Counted from the first letter of the stretch, positions 46,440-54,843 are shown. The stretch is 64,000 bases of DNA from Crocinitomicaceae bacterium (GCA_016708105.1 JADJGJ010000001.1:62001-126000); one strand, 5' to 3'. Translations and numbers: made by a program. Notes: generated from the letters alone by a model not told the origin.

Positions 46440-48940
46440 AGCGCTCCCTGTTTTAACGTGAATACCGGTAAATTTTCTGATGTACTCTCTACTAGTTTTT
46501 CCAGATTATCTACTGCTAAAACCTCTTTGGTCAAACATGAATAAGGCAAAAATTGACCATTGGTAAATACATAGAATTCTTCTGAAACAGGATCAACCAC
46601 TACTAAATGAATCCATTCATTGATAAACCATTCGTATGTAGCAGGATTTATTTTAATGGTGTTTAAAACAACGTCAGGTTGATGTTCTACTACCAACAAC
46701 AATCGCAACGGATCATGAATTTCAATCATTTGCTGAGGTAATCCCGGCCGCAAATCTCCTTCAATGCCGTTGGCTACACCAATTAACCCCATCACGTTGT
46801 GCGGTAATTTTGAACCTGCCCCCAGTTTGTGATTATCAATGCGTGAGAAATAATATTCCAGGTTTATACCACCGCAAACCGGAGCAGCTGCATTTAATAT
46901 TCCGAGCAACCATTTTCCATCAGGATCAATTTCATAATCATACGAATTTAAAAATGCACGACGATCCAAATGCAAGTTTTGAGTCAATGATCTTTTGCCC
47001 ACAATGCAAAGCGTATTGGTCGCATGGTTATATTCTGGTCTCGGTTCAAATAGCGAAACGGCGCGCAATTTAACACGTTGATGCACATCTTCTGCTTTTC
47101 GTTTGGTGTTCACTAAATCAAATCTTCGTGATCGTTCTTTTGAATTTAAATCCAGCGCATGTCTGAATGTGTTTAAATTTTGATGATGATATCGCTGATT
47201 GGTTTCTGTCAGTTTATGTGCATCGTAGAAATGAAATTCATCTGTTGTGGTATCATGCAAACCACCTAAAAATTGCGTGGTATCCGGAATATTTATTCCA
47301 CGCGTTGCTAAATTTTTTCTCACCAGTGGATGATTCCCCATTGCACTGAAAACACGTGCATTAACAGATCCCGGGCGACCGGAACAAGCACCGCAATCAT
47401 ACGCTGAAAAATGTGTATTGTTTGTACTTGAAGCACCATGACCAATCACATAAATCAGCGGCGCAAATTGATGAACCAAACCAATACTTTTAAGCACGGA
47501 TTCCACTCTGTCTGTCATTTCAATTATAGAGTATCCAATTTGTAAATCATCTATTTTGTTTGATGGGTTTTGGTTTTCTAACTCTAATTCTGATTGAGAA
47601 TCCATGTGCCTGAAAGAAGATGCTGAGGCGGGTGATACAGTTGGTCTGAAAATATTCATGAAAAGTTTCAGAGCGCTCCAGAAGCCTACGGTTTGAACAA
47701 TCAACCAACCTGCAAATAATCCATGAGTGCGCTTGTTATAATGCAAATCTTTTTTCTGTTTTGATTGATCAGCTTTTTCACAAACGATATGTTTGGGATT
47801 TACCGGCAACGGACAAATCTTGGTATAGAATTTTCCTCCTTGGGGTTTGAAATAAGTATCTATTCCAAAATGACCTGCCGTTGAAAATGTCTCACAGTTT
47901 GGTTCAATATTTTCAATGTACTCACGCAGCGTCATCTCTCTGTCATCAATACAAAACATGGCTTGAAAGCGCAAATCACGCTCATGCAAATCAGGTGTTA
48001 ATCTATCTGTTTGCAAACCGGCAATCACGGCATCATAATATGACCACTCATAGGCATCTTGCCAAATGCGATAATACAATTCTGTTTCGCTCAATTGGAT
48101 TGGGTCAAAAATACCTTGCGGTTTTTCTGTTAATGTTTCTGACAACGATTTCCACTTGTTACCAAAACGGTGATCAAGGGTATCAATCTCTAACATGAGC
48201 TCAAGCAATACTAAATCTTTCAGCGTAATTTTTCGCTGGTCAAGTAAGGTTTGAGGCTGAGTTTCAATTGTTGCTACAAGACCTGACCAGCCGGGATGTT
48301 CAAACTGCTGATCAAAAACATAGTGTTCAAATAATGCAGAATCTCCAACTAAAATTTGTAAAAGTTTTTCAATCGTGACGGATGAGTCATGCAATAAATT
48401 TTTGCCTCGTTCAGTTCTAAAAAAACCTGAAAAACTTTCTTTTTCTAATTGACGAACAGCTTCTAATAATCCGGTATTGGTTAATGGAAATTTCCAAAGC
48501 GCCACTCCTTGATCAAGGTAACTATTCAACAACCTGAACACGTTTACATGAACTCTGCCATTGAGATCAAAATGATATTGATTTTTCCAATGGGCGCGCA
48601 ATTTACCAACCTTTTGACTTAGGTATTCTCCTTCAGTACATGCTAGAAGTTTTGTTTCAAGTTCAGTTGCATTTTTATCTCCTTTAAATTTTTGAATTGA
48701 GCGTTGGAGTATCTCTTTTTTAATCTCATTTTTTCTAAGCAAAACATGATACTCATGAAGTGAAAGATACACGCGATATCCAAACATGCGCGAAGCCTGC
48801 ACCACGCCGTCATGAAAATTCAAGTGCTGAAATTCATGCAGGGTATTGTGATGCACAAAATCTTTCAACGGCGCCTGAGCCGGCAAATAGTGCCGTAGTT
48901 CATGAAGTAGATGTTCTTCATTAAAACATGACGATTGCAT
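46436..48940 (-). CDS. dabA: DAB inorganic-carbon transporter, zinc-binding subunit (DUF2309)
   Basis: An 834-residue cytoplasmic protein. It shows the zinc site of DabA with correct spacing: FCIDDRE (Cys about 330, Asp two later), then VIGHGAS (His about 500) and Cys 15 residues further in DCGACSGRPGS. In the Halothiobacillus DabA the ligands are Cys351, Asp353, His524 and Cys539, also 2 and 15 apart. It converts CO2 to bicarbonate unidirectionally, coupled to DabB. It lacks an obvious own promoter, so it may be read from the upstream 125-aa gene. Confidence 0.93.
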   Translation of the reverse strand: MQSSCFNEEHLLHELRHYLPAQAPLKDFVHHNTLHEFQHLNFHDGVVQASRMFGYRVYLSLHEYHVLLRKNEIKKEILQRSIQKFKGDKNATELETKLLACTEGEYLSQKVGKLRAHWKNQYHFDLNGRVHVNVFRLLNSYLDQGVALWKFPLTNTGLLEAVRQLEKESFSGFFRTERGKNLLHDSSVTIEKLLQILVGDSALFEHYVFDQQFEHPGWSGLVATIETQPQTLLDQRKITLKDLVLLELMLEIDTLDHRFGNKWKSLSETLTEKPQGIFDPIQLSETELYYRIWQDAYEWSYYDAVIAGLQTDRLTPDLHERDLRFQAMFCIDDREMTLREYIENIEPNCETFSTAGHFGIDTYFKPQGGKFYTKICPLPVNPKHIVCEKADQSKQKKDLHYNKRTHGLFAGWLIVQTVGFWSALKLFMNIFRPTVSPASASSFRHMDSQSELELENQNPSNKIDDLQIGYSIIEMTDRVESVLKSIGLVHQFAPLIYVIGHGASSTNNTHFSAYDCGACSGRPGSVNARVFSAMGNHPLVRKNLATRGINIPDTTQFLGGLHDTTTDEFHFYDAHKLTETNQRYHHQNLNTFRHALDLNSKERSRRFDLVNTKRKAEDVHQRVKLRAVSLFEPRPEYNHATNTLCIVGKRSLTQNLHLDRRAFLNSYDYEIDPDGKWLLGILNAAAPVCGGINLEYYFSRIDNHKLGAGSKLPHNVMGLIGVANGIEGDLRPGLPQQMIEIHDPLRLLLVVEHQPDVVLNTIKINPATYEWFINEWIHLVVVDPVSEEFYVFTNGQFLPYSCLTKEVLAVDNLEKLVESTSENLPVFTLKQGAL

Positions 48941-49018
48941 GATATTTTTTATTCAATTGAATAGAACTCATCCAAAAAAAAGATGAGCAACCGGGAAATG
49001 AAAAAGAATAAGCGCAGA

Positions 49019-49043
49019 ATAACTGAAACCCGTGGTCAGTTAT
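49019..49043 (-). promoter_or_regulatory. hairpin between the 125-aa gene and dabA
   Basis: ATAACTGA and TCAGTTAT form a perfect 8-bp stem with a 9-base loop. No T-run follows, so not a clear terminator; it may stabilise or pause the transcript leading to dabA. Confidence 0.4.
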
Positions 49044-49070
49044 ACAGAAAAATAAACGCGCTTGAAAATG

Positions 49071-49448
49071 CTAAATGAGTAGTGTCCGGTTCAGAAGATA
49101 AACCGGAATAACATGAAACGCATGTCGGTATTCAATTAATTTATCCGCATGCTGCGCTTGCTTTTTAGAATCGTGAACAAGTCCGGTGAACACATGACAC
49201 AAGCCAAATGAACGAACATCATCATCATCTGTACGCTCATCTTCAATGGATGTTATTTCTTCATCCTTATGTGTTTTGAAAGGCTGATCAAAAGGATTGG
49301 TTGATTGATAATGCAGCACTAAATAGAATTCATTATGCTGCTTGACAGTGTGATTGGTATGTGTTGATTCTACATGTCCTCCAAGGAAGAACATGGCAAC
49401 CGTGATTAGCGGAAGAATAAAAAATCGCAAATTCGATTTTGTAGACAT
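49071..49448 (-). CDS. small His-rich exported or membrane-anchored protein, unknown
   Basis: A 125-residue protein, one N-terminal hydrophobic helix (about residues 9-25), then a soluble part rich in His, Asp and Glu (VESTHTNHTVKQHNE, IEDERTDDDDV). Family not recognised. Same strand and upstream of dabA (130-base gap). A TAnnTTTG promoter lies 18 bases before its ATG and is the only clear promoter ahead of the dab genes, so it may be the first gene of that operon. Confidence 0.55.
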   Translation of the reverse strand: MSTKSNLRFFILPLITVAMFFLGGHVESTHTNHTVKQHNEFYLVLHYQSTNPFDQPFKTHKDEEITSIEDERTDDDDVRSFGLCHVFTGLVHDSKKQAQHADKLIEYRHAFHVIPVYLLNRTLLI

Positions 49449-49465
49449 AATCCCTTATTGCAAAA

Positions 49466-49473
49466 CAAAGGTA
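49466..49473 (-). promoter_or_regulatory. -7 promoter box of the 125-aa gene (possibly of the dab operon)
   Basis: Minus strand TACCTTTG, exact match, 18 bases before the ATG at 49448. Confidence 0.6.
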
Positions 49474-49509
49474 GATTGAAAATATGATTCAAATTCTGCT
49501 GACACCTGA

Positions 49510-50382
49510 TTAAATTTTTTTCAACCTTGTCAACTCGCCGTAATCAAGCACTTTAGACGATGTAGTGTTTGCTGCCAGTTTGGTGATTTCAAGTTTAAAA
49601 TTTCCGGGCAAGGCATTACAAACCGATCTAATTTCTACATCAGTAAGCCGCGGCGAATACGTGTTGACGATAATATCTCCACCGCGTTCAATCAACTGGG
49701 AGGCCAGATTCAATAGATCCGCAAATTTATCTTCAATTTTCCATCGCTCTTTGTTGGCACCAATACCAAAAGCAGGTGGATCCATAATAATGCATTGATA
49801 TTTATTGGCTCTTTTCACTTCTCGTTGAGCAAACTTCACCGCATCTTCTAACACCCAATGAATGCCATCCAAATTTGAATCACGCATATTATCTTGCCCC
49901 CATTGAATTACTTGCTTAACAGAATCACAATGAAACACCTCAGCACCGCAGGCTTTGGCAACTAAAGAAACCGTTCCGGTATAACCAAATAAATTCAAAA
50001 ACCGGTCTCCGCTTTTTACCACATTTGCAACAAAGTCCCAGTTGGCTTGCTGTTCAGGGAATAGACCCGTATGCTTGAATTTTGTGAGTTTTAAATTCAA
50101 AATCAACTCATGCGAAATATGCTGAGATGAGAACGGATATTTTATTTTCCACTGATCAATCACGTCCGGTTTTAACATTTTCCATTCGCCGGCAGAAGAA
50201 TTTTTTTCTATGAATTCAACCTGCGCCAATTTTTTCCACTCATCAAAAGACCAAGCCGGTTTAAAAAATGCATTCCGATCAGGACGAATGGTGATGACAT
50301 TTCCCCACCGTTCTAATTTTTTTGAATTACCCGCGTCAAGCAATTCGTAATCGCTCCATGATTTTGCAAAAGTGCGCTGCAT
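49510..50382 (-). CDS. class I SAM-dependent methyltransferase, RlmI/RlmK-like
   Basis: 290 residues from the ATG at 50382 (MQRTFAKSW). A longer frame extends to 50538 but its extra 52 residues are REP-derived repeats (IFETCANTD, IFATCADTN), and the promoter box lies between. Motifs: FLNLFGYTGTVSLVAKACGA (SAM motif I), HWVLEDAVKF, and catalytic-type MDPPAFGIG. Related proteins methylate 23S rRNA cytosines. The family often has a PUA domain first, not evident here, so target uncertain. Confidence 0.85.
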   Translation of the reverse strand: MQRTFAKSWSDYELLDAGNSKKLERWGNVITIRPDRNAFFKPAWSFDEWKKLAQVEFIEKNSSAGEWKMLKPDVIDQWKIKYPFSSQHISHELILNLKLTKFKHTGLFPEQQANWDFVANVVKSGDRFLNLFGYTGTVSLVAKACGAEVFHCDSVKQVIQWGQDNMRDSNLDGIHWVLEDAVKFAQREVKRANKYQCIIMDPPAFGIGANKERWKIEDKFADLLNLASQLIERGGDIIVNTYSPRLTDVEIRSVCNALPGNFKLEITKLAANTTSSKVLDYGELTRLKKI

Positions 50383-50386
50383 GCCG

Positions 50387-50394
50387 CAAAGGTA
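50387..50394 (-). promoter_or_regulatory. -7 promoter box of the rRNA-methyltransferase-like gene
   Basis: Minus strand TACCTTTG, ending 4 bases before the ATG at 50382: nearly leaderless. Decides the start against the REP-encoded extension. Confidence 0.65.
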
Positions 50395-50439
50395 GAAAAA
50401 TGGTTTGTATTGAGATTTTGGATTGAGAGATGCATGCGC

Positions 50440-50572
50440 GTTGGTGTAGGCGCAGGTCTCAAAAATATTCACGTTGGTGTCGGCGCAGGTCGCGAAAATA
50501 TCAACGTCTGTGTTTGCGCAGGTCTCAAAAATATTCACGTTCGTGTAGGTGCAGGTCGCGACCTGCGCCTAC
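50440..50572. repeat. REP array 1: 33-bp units ending in a palindrome
   Basis: Units start with GTTGGTGTAGGCGCAGGTCT or variants at 50440, 50473, 50506 and 50539. The period is exactly 33 bases, and the last unit closes into the GTAGGTGCAGGTCGCGACCTGCGC-type inverted repeat. The gap up to 50674 has nothing else. Confidence 0.93.
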
Positions 50573-50674
50573 GGAAGAATGCTTACACTGCAATCTAATA
50601 AAAGGATATATATTTGACATTAACCCATCGCAGAGATCAACTAATGATGGAATGAATTCAAAAAAAATTGACAA

Positions 50675-50953
50675 ATGAGTATGGTTTTGTTGGGTGTTCT
50701 TGGTCCTGTTCAGGGTTTATTGTCATTGCTCATACTGGCCGCTCCTGTTATCATCATGGTGATCATAATAAACAATTCCAGAACGAAAACAAAAAATAAG
50801 CCTAAATCAAATACGCTTGATTCAATACCCGAAGACGAATCACTTGCGTCAGATGACACGTATAGTAAAATTCAACGCCTTTACAAATTGTATAGGGAAG
50901 GTGAATTATCAAAAGAAGAGTTTGAAGCAGAAAAAAGGAAGTTGATTCAATAG
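50675..50953 (+). CDS. small membrane protein with SHOCT-like C-terminus
   Basis: A 92-residue protein with one N-terminal membrane helix (about 8-32), a charged linker and a short C-terminal domain IQRLYKLYREGELSKEEFE followed by AEKRKLI, which matches the SHOCT pattern. SHOCT domains occur at the ends of many membrane-associated proteins as an oligomerisation or binding module. No operon partner. Flanked on both sides by REP arrays. Confidence 0.7.
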   Translation: MSMVLLGVLGPVQGLLSLLILAAPVIIMVIIINNSRTKTKNKPKSNTLDSIPEDESLASDDTYSKIQRLYKLYREGELSKEEFEAEKRKLIQ

Positions 50954-50962
50954 TCAATATGG

Positions 50963-51057
50963 GTTGACGCAGGTCTCAAAAATATTCAACGTCAGCGCAG
51001 GCGCAGGTCTCAAAAATATTCACGTTGGTGTAGGCGCAGGTCGCGACCTGCGCCTAC
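50963..51057. repeat. REP array 2 (between the SHOCT gene and the RAYT)
   Basis: Units at 50963, 50991 and 51024, the last closing in the perfect 28-bp palindrome with arms GTAGGCGCAGGTCG. From about 50985 to the palindrome end it is base-identical to array 4. 51058-51200 is an AT-rich leader without other features. Confidence 0.92.
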
Positions 51058-51200
51058 GTAATGAACGTAATGAACGAGAAGACAATTTTCCATTGATCGT
51101 ATTTAATTTTTATTAATTTTACTGCGTCAAACGAAAAAACGTATTTGCAGTTCTTGCAGATGCACAATATCAAAACGATTCATCTTAAATTAATTTAATT

Positions 51201-51830
51201 ATGCGAAGAACGTGTACCACTCCGCGCTTGAAAGATTTTGATTATACATATAATAATTGCTTTTTTGTAACGTCTGTTGTAAAACATCGAATGCCTTCAT
51301 TTGGACAAGTATTAGACGGAAAAATGATTTTAAACAACTATGGGAAAATTGCTTCAACACAGTGGTTCTGGTTACACCAAAATTTTCCATATATTTTATT
51401 ACATGAATTTATTGTTATGCCTGATCATATTCATGGTATAATTGAAATAAATGATTCGATCGTTGTAGGCGCAGATCGCAAAACAAAAAACGTCAATGTA
51501 GGCGCAGGTCGCGAAAATATTCACGTTGGTGTAGGCGCAGGTCGCGACCTGCGCCTACCGGATGAACGTGATGAACAGAATAAAAACATCAATCATCAAC
51601 AAAAAATAAAATCCTTATCAGAAATCATGGGCGCATATAAAACAACCGTGTCAAAACAAATTCACCAGGCGGGATTATTTTCATTCAATTGGCAACGCTC
51701 GTTTTATGATCATATTATCAGAGATGATAACGAATTTTTTTGGATGTCAGAATATATCAGAAAAAATCCTGAAAATTATAATTCAACGTCAGCGCAGGCG
51801 CAGGTCTCAAAAATATTCACGTTGGTGTAG
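51201..51830 (+). CDS. REP-associated tyrosine transposase (RAYT, IS200-like)
   Basis: A 209-residue protein. Y1 transposase fold: FFVTSVVKHRMPSF (about 21-34), HUH motif in VMPDHIHGII (His76, His78), and the helix with candidate catalytic Tyr in SFYDHIIRDDNEFF or SEYIRKNPENY. RAYTs mobilise REP palindromes. Residues 88-119 are encoded by an inserted REP array, and the last ~16 residues and stop codon come from another REP copy, so the natural C-terminus is replaced. Activity is uncertain; the core is intact. No IS ends are visible. Confidence 0.85.
   Translation: MRRTCTTPRLKDFDYTYNNCFFVTSVVKHRMPSFGQVLDGKMILNNYGKIASTQWFWLHQNFPYILLHEFIVMPDHIHGIIEINDSIVVGADRKTKNVNVGAGRENIHVGVGAGRDLRLPDERDEQNKNINHQQKIKSLSEIMGAYKTTVSKQIHQAGLFSFNWQRSFYDHIIRDDNEFFWMSEYIRKNPENYNSTSAQAQVSKIFTLV
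51462..51558. repeat. REP array 3, inside the RAYT coding sequence
   Basis: Units of about 30, 33 and 34 bases at 51462, 51492 and 51525, ending in the perfect palindrome 51531-51558. The insertion keeps the reading frame and adds repeats of VGAGRENIH type to the protein. Confidence 0.92.
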
Positions 51831-51892
51831 GCGCAGGTCGCGACCTGCGCCTACGGGAAGAACGTGATGATTGCGACCTGCGCCTACGGAAA
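51788..51892. repeat. REP array 4, covering the RAYT 3' end
   Basis: Units at 51788 and 51821 with the perfect palindrome 51827-51854, followed by a half palindrome (GCGACCTGCGCCTACGG) near 51872-51888. Supplies the RAYT stop codon (TAG at 51828-51830). Confidence 0.9.
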
Positions 51893-51898
51893 AAAATC

Positions 51899-52315
51899 TC
51901 ACCTACACCCCTCACACAAGCCGCTGCCCAATATTTCAAGATGATGAATTTTGAATTTTGGATATTTTACTACGGGGAATTCTTTGAGTTCTAAACAAAA
52001 AACCTGGTTGCAGTTTTCACATTTGAAGTGGAGGTGTTGATGTTCGTGTCCGTTTTCATGTACGTGACAATCGTCTTTGCAGAGGGCTAATTTTCTGGTG
52101 TCGCCGGGCATCACAATTTCGTGGATAATGCCTGTTTCAATGAATGTTTTTAGCGTGCGGTATAAGGTGATGCGATCAAATTCTTCTAATGAATTTTCAA
52201 GCAGTTCGGTGTCAATGGCATTTTCATGACGCTTGAATACTTCAAGAACCTGCAAGCGGAAGTCTGTAACGCGCAATCCTTTTTCTGATAAAATATTTTT
52301 TGTTTCCAAATGCAA
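51899..52315 (-). CDS. Fur family metal regulator, probably Zur-like
   Basis: About 138 residues if started at the TTG at 52315; an alternative TTG at 52309 is possible, and there is no ATG. Winged helix: KGLRVTDFRLQVLEVFKRHENAID then FDRITLYRTLKTFIETGIIHEI. Metal-binding C-terminal part is rich in His and Cys: CHVHENGHEHQHLHFKCENC, and GLCEGC at the end, as in zinc-binding Fur proteins. Divergent from a TonB receptor gene whose start carries a repeated sequence that may be its operator. Zinc is inferred, not shown. Confidence 0.85.
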   Translation of the reverse strand: MHLETKNILSEKGLRVTDFRLQVLEVFKRHENAIDTELLENSLEEFDRITLYRTLKTFIETGIIHEIVMPGDTRKLALCKDDCHVHENGHEHQHLHFKCENCNQVFCLELKEFPVVKYPKFKIHHLEILGSGLCEGCR

Positions 52316-52358
52316 CAATATTGCAAAAAGAGATTTATATTTGCAACAATGTTTCAAA
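52312..52358. promoter_or_regulatory. two operator-like repeats between the Fur-type gene and TonB receptor
   Basis: GCAACAATATTGCAAA (52312-52327, containing the inverted GCAA/TTGC) and GCAACAATGTTTCAAA (52343-52358), 31 bases apart. The second overlaps the TonB receptor start codon, the first overlaps the Fur-type gene start. Confidence 0.55.
52336..52343 (+). promoter_or_regulatory. -7 promoter box of the TonB receptor gene
   Basis: TATATTTG, exact TAnnTTTG, 5 bases before the ATG and between the two operator-like repeats. Confidence 0.6.
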
Positions 52359-54613
52359 AATACAAAATATTCTGGTTGGTTATTTTGTTGGTTGTTGAAT
52401 TTGGTGTGCAAGCCCAAACTTTCAAGGGTCGTGTATTAGATGTAGAAACTCAGCTGCCTGTGCCCTTTGCTACGGTTTTTATCAATGAACTTTCTAACGG
52501 AACATTTACGGACAGCGCAGGATATTTTGAATTTCAAAATTTTCCATCGTCTGAGGTCAGCTTGAAAATTTCAGCCGTGGGGTATGGTTCGTCTACTTTT
52601 CCCGCATCAATGAATATGACTCAACCCGTGGTGTTTTTTTTAACGTCAGCGCATATTCACTTGGATGAAATTATTGTATCAACTCCGTTTGGAAAATTAC
52701 AACAAGAGAATGTAACAAATGTTGAATGGCGTCGCATCAATGAATTGAACAGAATTCCAAACATGACACTTTCTGATGCCATTGTAAATATTCCGGGTGT
52801 ATATATTAGTAGTTTGGGTGCGGGAATTGGAAAACCCGTCATTCGCGGCTTAAGTGGCACACGCGTTCTAACTTATTTGAACGGGCTCAGAATTGAAAAT
52901 CAGCAATGGGGAGATGATCATGGTATGGGATTAACTGATTTGGGTGTAGATGCCGTTGAAATAATAAAAGGCCCCGCATCTTTATTATACGGAAGTGATG
53001 CTTTGGGAGGTGTACTTTATTTTGTGAATGAACCGTATGCACATCTCAATTCGTTTGAAGGATATGTTCAAAGTCAATCTGAATCTAACAGTTTAGGTTC
53101 ATCTAATAAAATTGGATTGAAATGGAATAAAAACGGAGTGAAGCTAAATTTTTTCGGGGGACATTCTTTTCAGGGTGATTATATAATGCCCAATGGATAC
53201 CGAATTTTTGATTCGCGGTTTTCATCATCTGCCGCAAAAATTTCTCTGGGTTATAATAAAAAATTCTGGGTAGGTAATTTGCATTATGGTCTTGTATCTA
53301 GCTTTGTTGGACTCCCGGGTCATACGCATGATGATAGCCTGTATGCTGAACTTTTCTACAGCACTGAACCGGCCTGGCTAAAAACGCTGCCACACCAGTT
53401 TATTACCAATCATTTTATATCGGCAGAAAATAAATTCTATTTTGAAAATAGCACGCTTGAAATTTTGTTGGGATATACCATGAATCATCTGCGAGAGTTT
53501 GAAGAAAAATATACTATTCCCGGAATGGATTTGCGATTAACCAATAGTGTAGGTACTATCAAATGGAAAAAAGAATTAGGTAAAAAATTTGAATTTATTC
53601 TTGGCGGTCAAGGCATGTATCAAATCAATCACAACAACCCAAAAGCTGAAGAGACGCTGATTCCGGATAATACCAGTTTTGATGCAGGACTTTTCAGCTT
53701 GCTTTTATTTGAGCACAAAAATCTGACTTTTCAAGGCGGTTTGCGATTTGATTTGCGTAACGTTGAAACGAAAGAACCGTTCAATGGTTTTGACGCATTT
53801 AACAAACAATATCAAAGTTTTAATTACTCAGCCGGTCTTGCTTATCAAGCTGATTCATTAAGTTTCAGAGTAAACGTTTCCAGCGGTTATCGTGCGCCGC
53901 ACACATCAGAACTATTGGCTAACGGCATACATCATGGGACATTCAGGTACACCATTGGAGACCCGGATCTTAAAACCGAATATGCAACACAAATTGATTT
54001 TTCAATAGGCGCACATTATGATCATCTTGAAATTATTTTTAATCCATTTTTTAATCAGATAAACAACTATATTTTTCTATCACCTCAAGATACCCTGATT
54101 GAAAATTTTCCGGTTTATCAATACAGTCAAAGTGAGAAAGCACAATTATTTGGCGGAGATTTTTCTCTGCACCTGCATCCGCATTTTGCACATTGGTTAC
54201 ATATTCAGTCATCTTTCTCATATATCTATGCGCAGCAACAAAATGAAACACCATTGCCCCTGATACCGCAAAACAGAATCAATACACAATTGAAATTTGA
54301 ATTACACAGTCATCAGAAATTTTCACTTGCTGATATTGTTGTACAACACTATTTTTATTTTGCACAGAACAGAGTAACCACTTTTGAAACGCCCACTTCA
54401 GCGTATCATCTGATAAACCTTGGATTAAATTTTAAATGGATAACAAAACATCAACCCGTATTATTTCAGGTTGGTGTGAAAAATCTTTTGAATACTGATT
54501 ATGTTGATCATTTGTCAAGACTCAAAAATATTGGGCTCAGCATGCCGGGTATCAATTTTTATCTTGGCATAAAATACAATTTTGAAAAACGACTCACTAC
54601 TAAAAACAAATAA
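52349..54613 (+). CDS. TonB-dependent outer membrane receptor
   Basis: 754 residues from ATG at 52349. Signal peptide ending GVQAQ, a carboxypeptidase-regulatory-like domain (FKGRVLDVETQLPVPFATV, about 20-105), the plug (MTLSDAIVNIPGVYISS, IRGLSGTRVLTYLNGLRIE) and a 22-stranded barrel ending FYLGIKYNF. Imports a metal chelate or similar with TonB energy. Next to a Fur/Zur-type gene and a Cys/His-rich lipoprotein; a zinc or iron substrate is likely (inference). Loops include HLHPHFAHWLH, rich in His. Confidence 0.92.
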   Translation: MFQKYKIFWLVILLVVEFGVQAQTFKGRVLDVETQLPVPFATVFINELSNGTFTDSAGYFEFQNFPSSEVSLKISAVGYGSSTFPASMNMTQPVVFFLTSAHIHLDEIIVSTPFGKLQQENVTNVEWRRINELNRIPNMTLSDAIVNIPGVYISSLGAGIGKPVIRGLSGTRVLTYLNGLRIENQQWGDDHGMGLTDLGVDAVEIIKGPASLLYGSDALGGVLYFVNEPYAHLNSFEGYVQSQSESNSLGSSNKIGLKWNKNGVKLNFFGGHSFQGDYIMPNGYRIFDSRFSSSAAKISLGYNKKFWVGNLHYGLVSSFVGLPGHTHDDSLYAELFYSTEPAWLKTLPHQFITNHFISAENKFYFENSTLEILLGYTMNHLREFEEKYTIPGMDLRLTNSVGTIKWKKELGKKFEFILGGQGMYQINHNNPKAEETLIPDNTSFDAGLFSLLLFEHKNLTFQGGLRFDLRNVETKEPFNGFDAFNKQYQSFNYSAGLAYQADSLSFRVNVSSGYRAPHTSELLANGIHHGTFRYTIGDPDLKTEYATQIDFSIGAHYDHLEIIFNPFFNQINNYIFLSPQDTLIENFPVYQYSQSEKAQLFGGDFSLHLHPHFAHWLHIQSSFSYIYAQQQNETPLPLIPQNRINTQLKFELHSHQKFSLADIVVQHYFYFAQNRVTTFETPTSAYHLINLGLNFKWITKHQPVLFQVGVKNLLNTDYVDHLSRLKNIGLSMPGINFYLGIKYNFEKRLTTKNK

Positions 54614-54614
54614 T

Positions 54615-54824
54615 ATGAAAACACGAAAATATTTTACCATCATTGCATTGGTTTCAGTAATCGTATTGTTTAGTGCATGCAATAAATGTCATGAATGTCA
54701 TTATGATAAAGCCGGTGCAGAAGTTGAACTAGGGGAATATTGTAATGAAAATTTAGAAGAAGTTGAAGCAAATGGTTACACTGACTCAACCGGCACTTAT
54801 GAAGTGCATTGCCATGAGCATTGA
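54615..54824 (+). CDS. small Cys/His-rich lipoprotein in the metal-uptake unit
   Basis: 69 residues from ATG at 54615, 1 base after the receptor gene's stop codon. Lipobox VLFSAC (Cys about 21), then NKCHECHYDKAG with a CxxC-like pair and a final EVHCHEH. These could bind a metal ion such as zinc. No family recognised. Co-transcription with the receptor is nearly certain. Confidence 0.75.
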   Translation: MKTRKYFTIIALVSVIVLFSACNKCHECHYDKAGAEVELGEYCNENLEEVEANGYTDSTGTYEVHCHEH

Positions 54825-54843
54825 GAATGAAATAGCGAGAAAA

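Noticed and set aside
49510..50538. Longer start for the rRNA-methyltransferase-like gene
   Set aside because: The first 52 residues come from the REP array and lie upstream of a good promoter box; the ATG at 50382 fits the family start.
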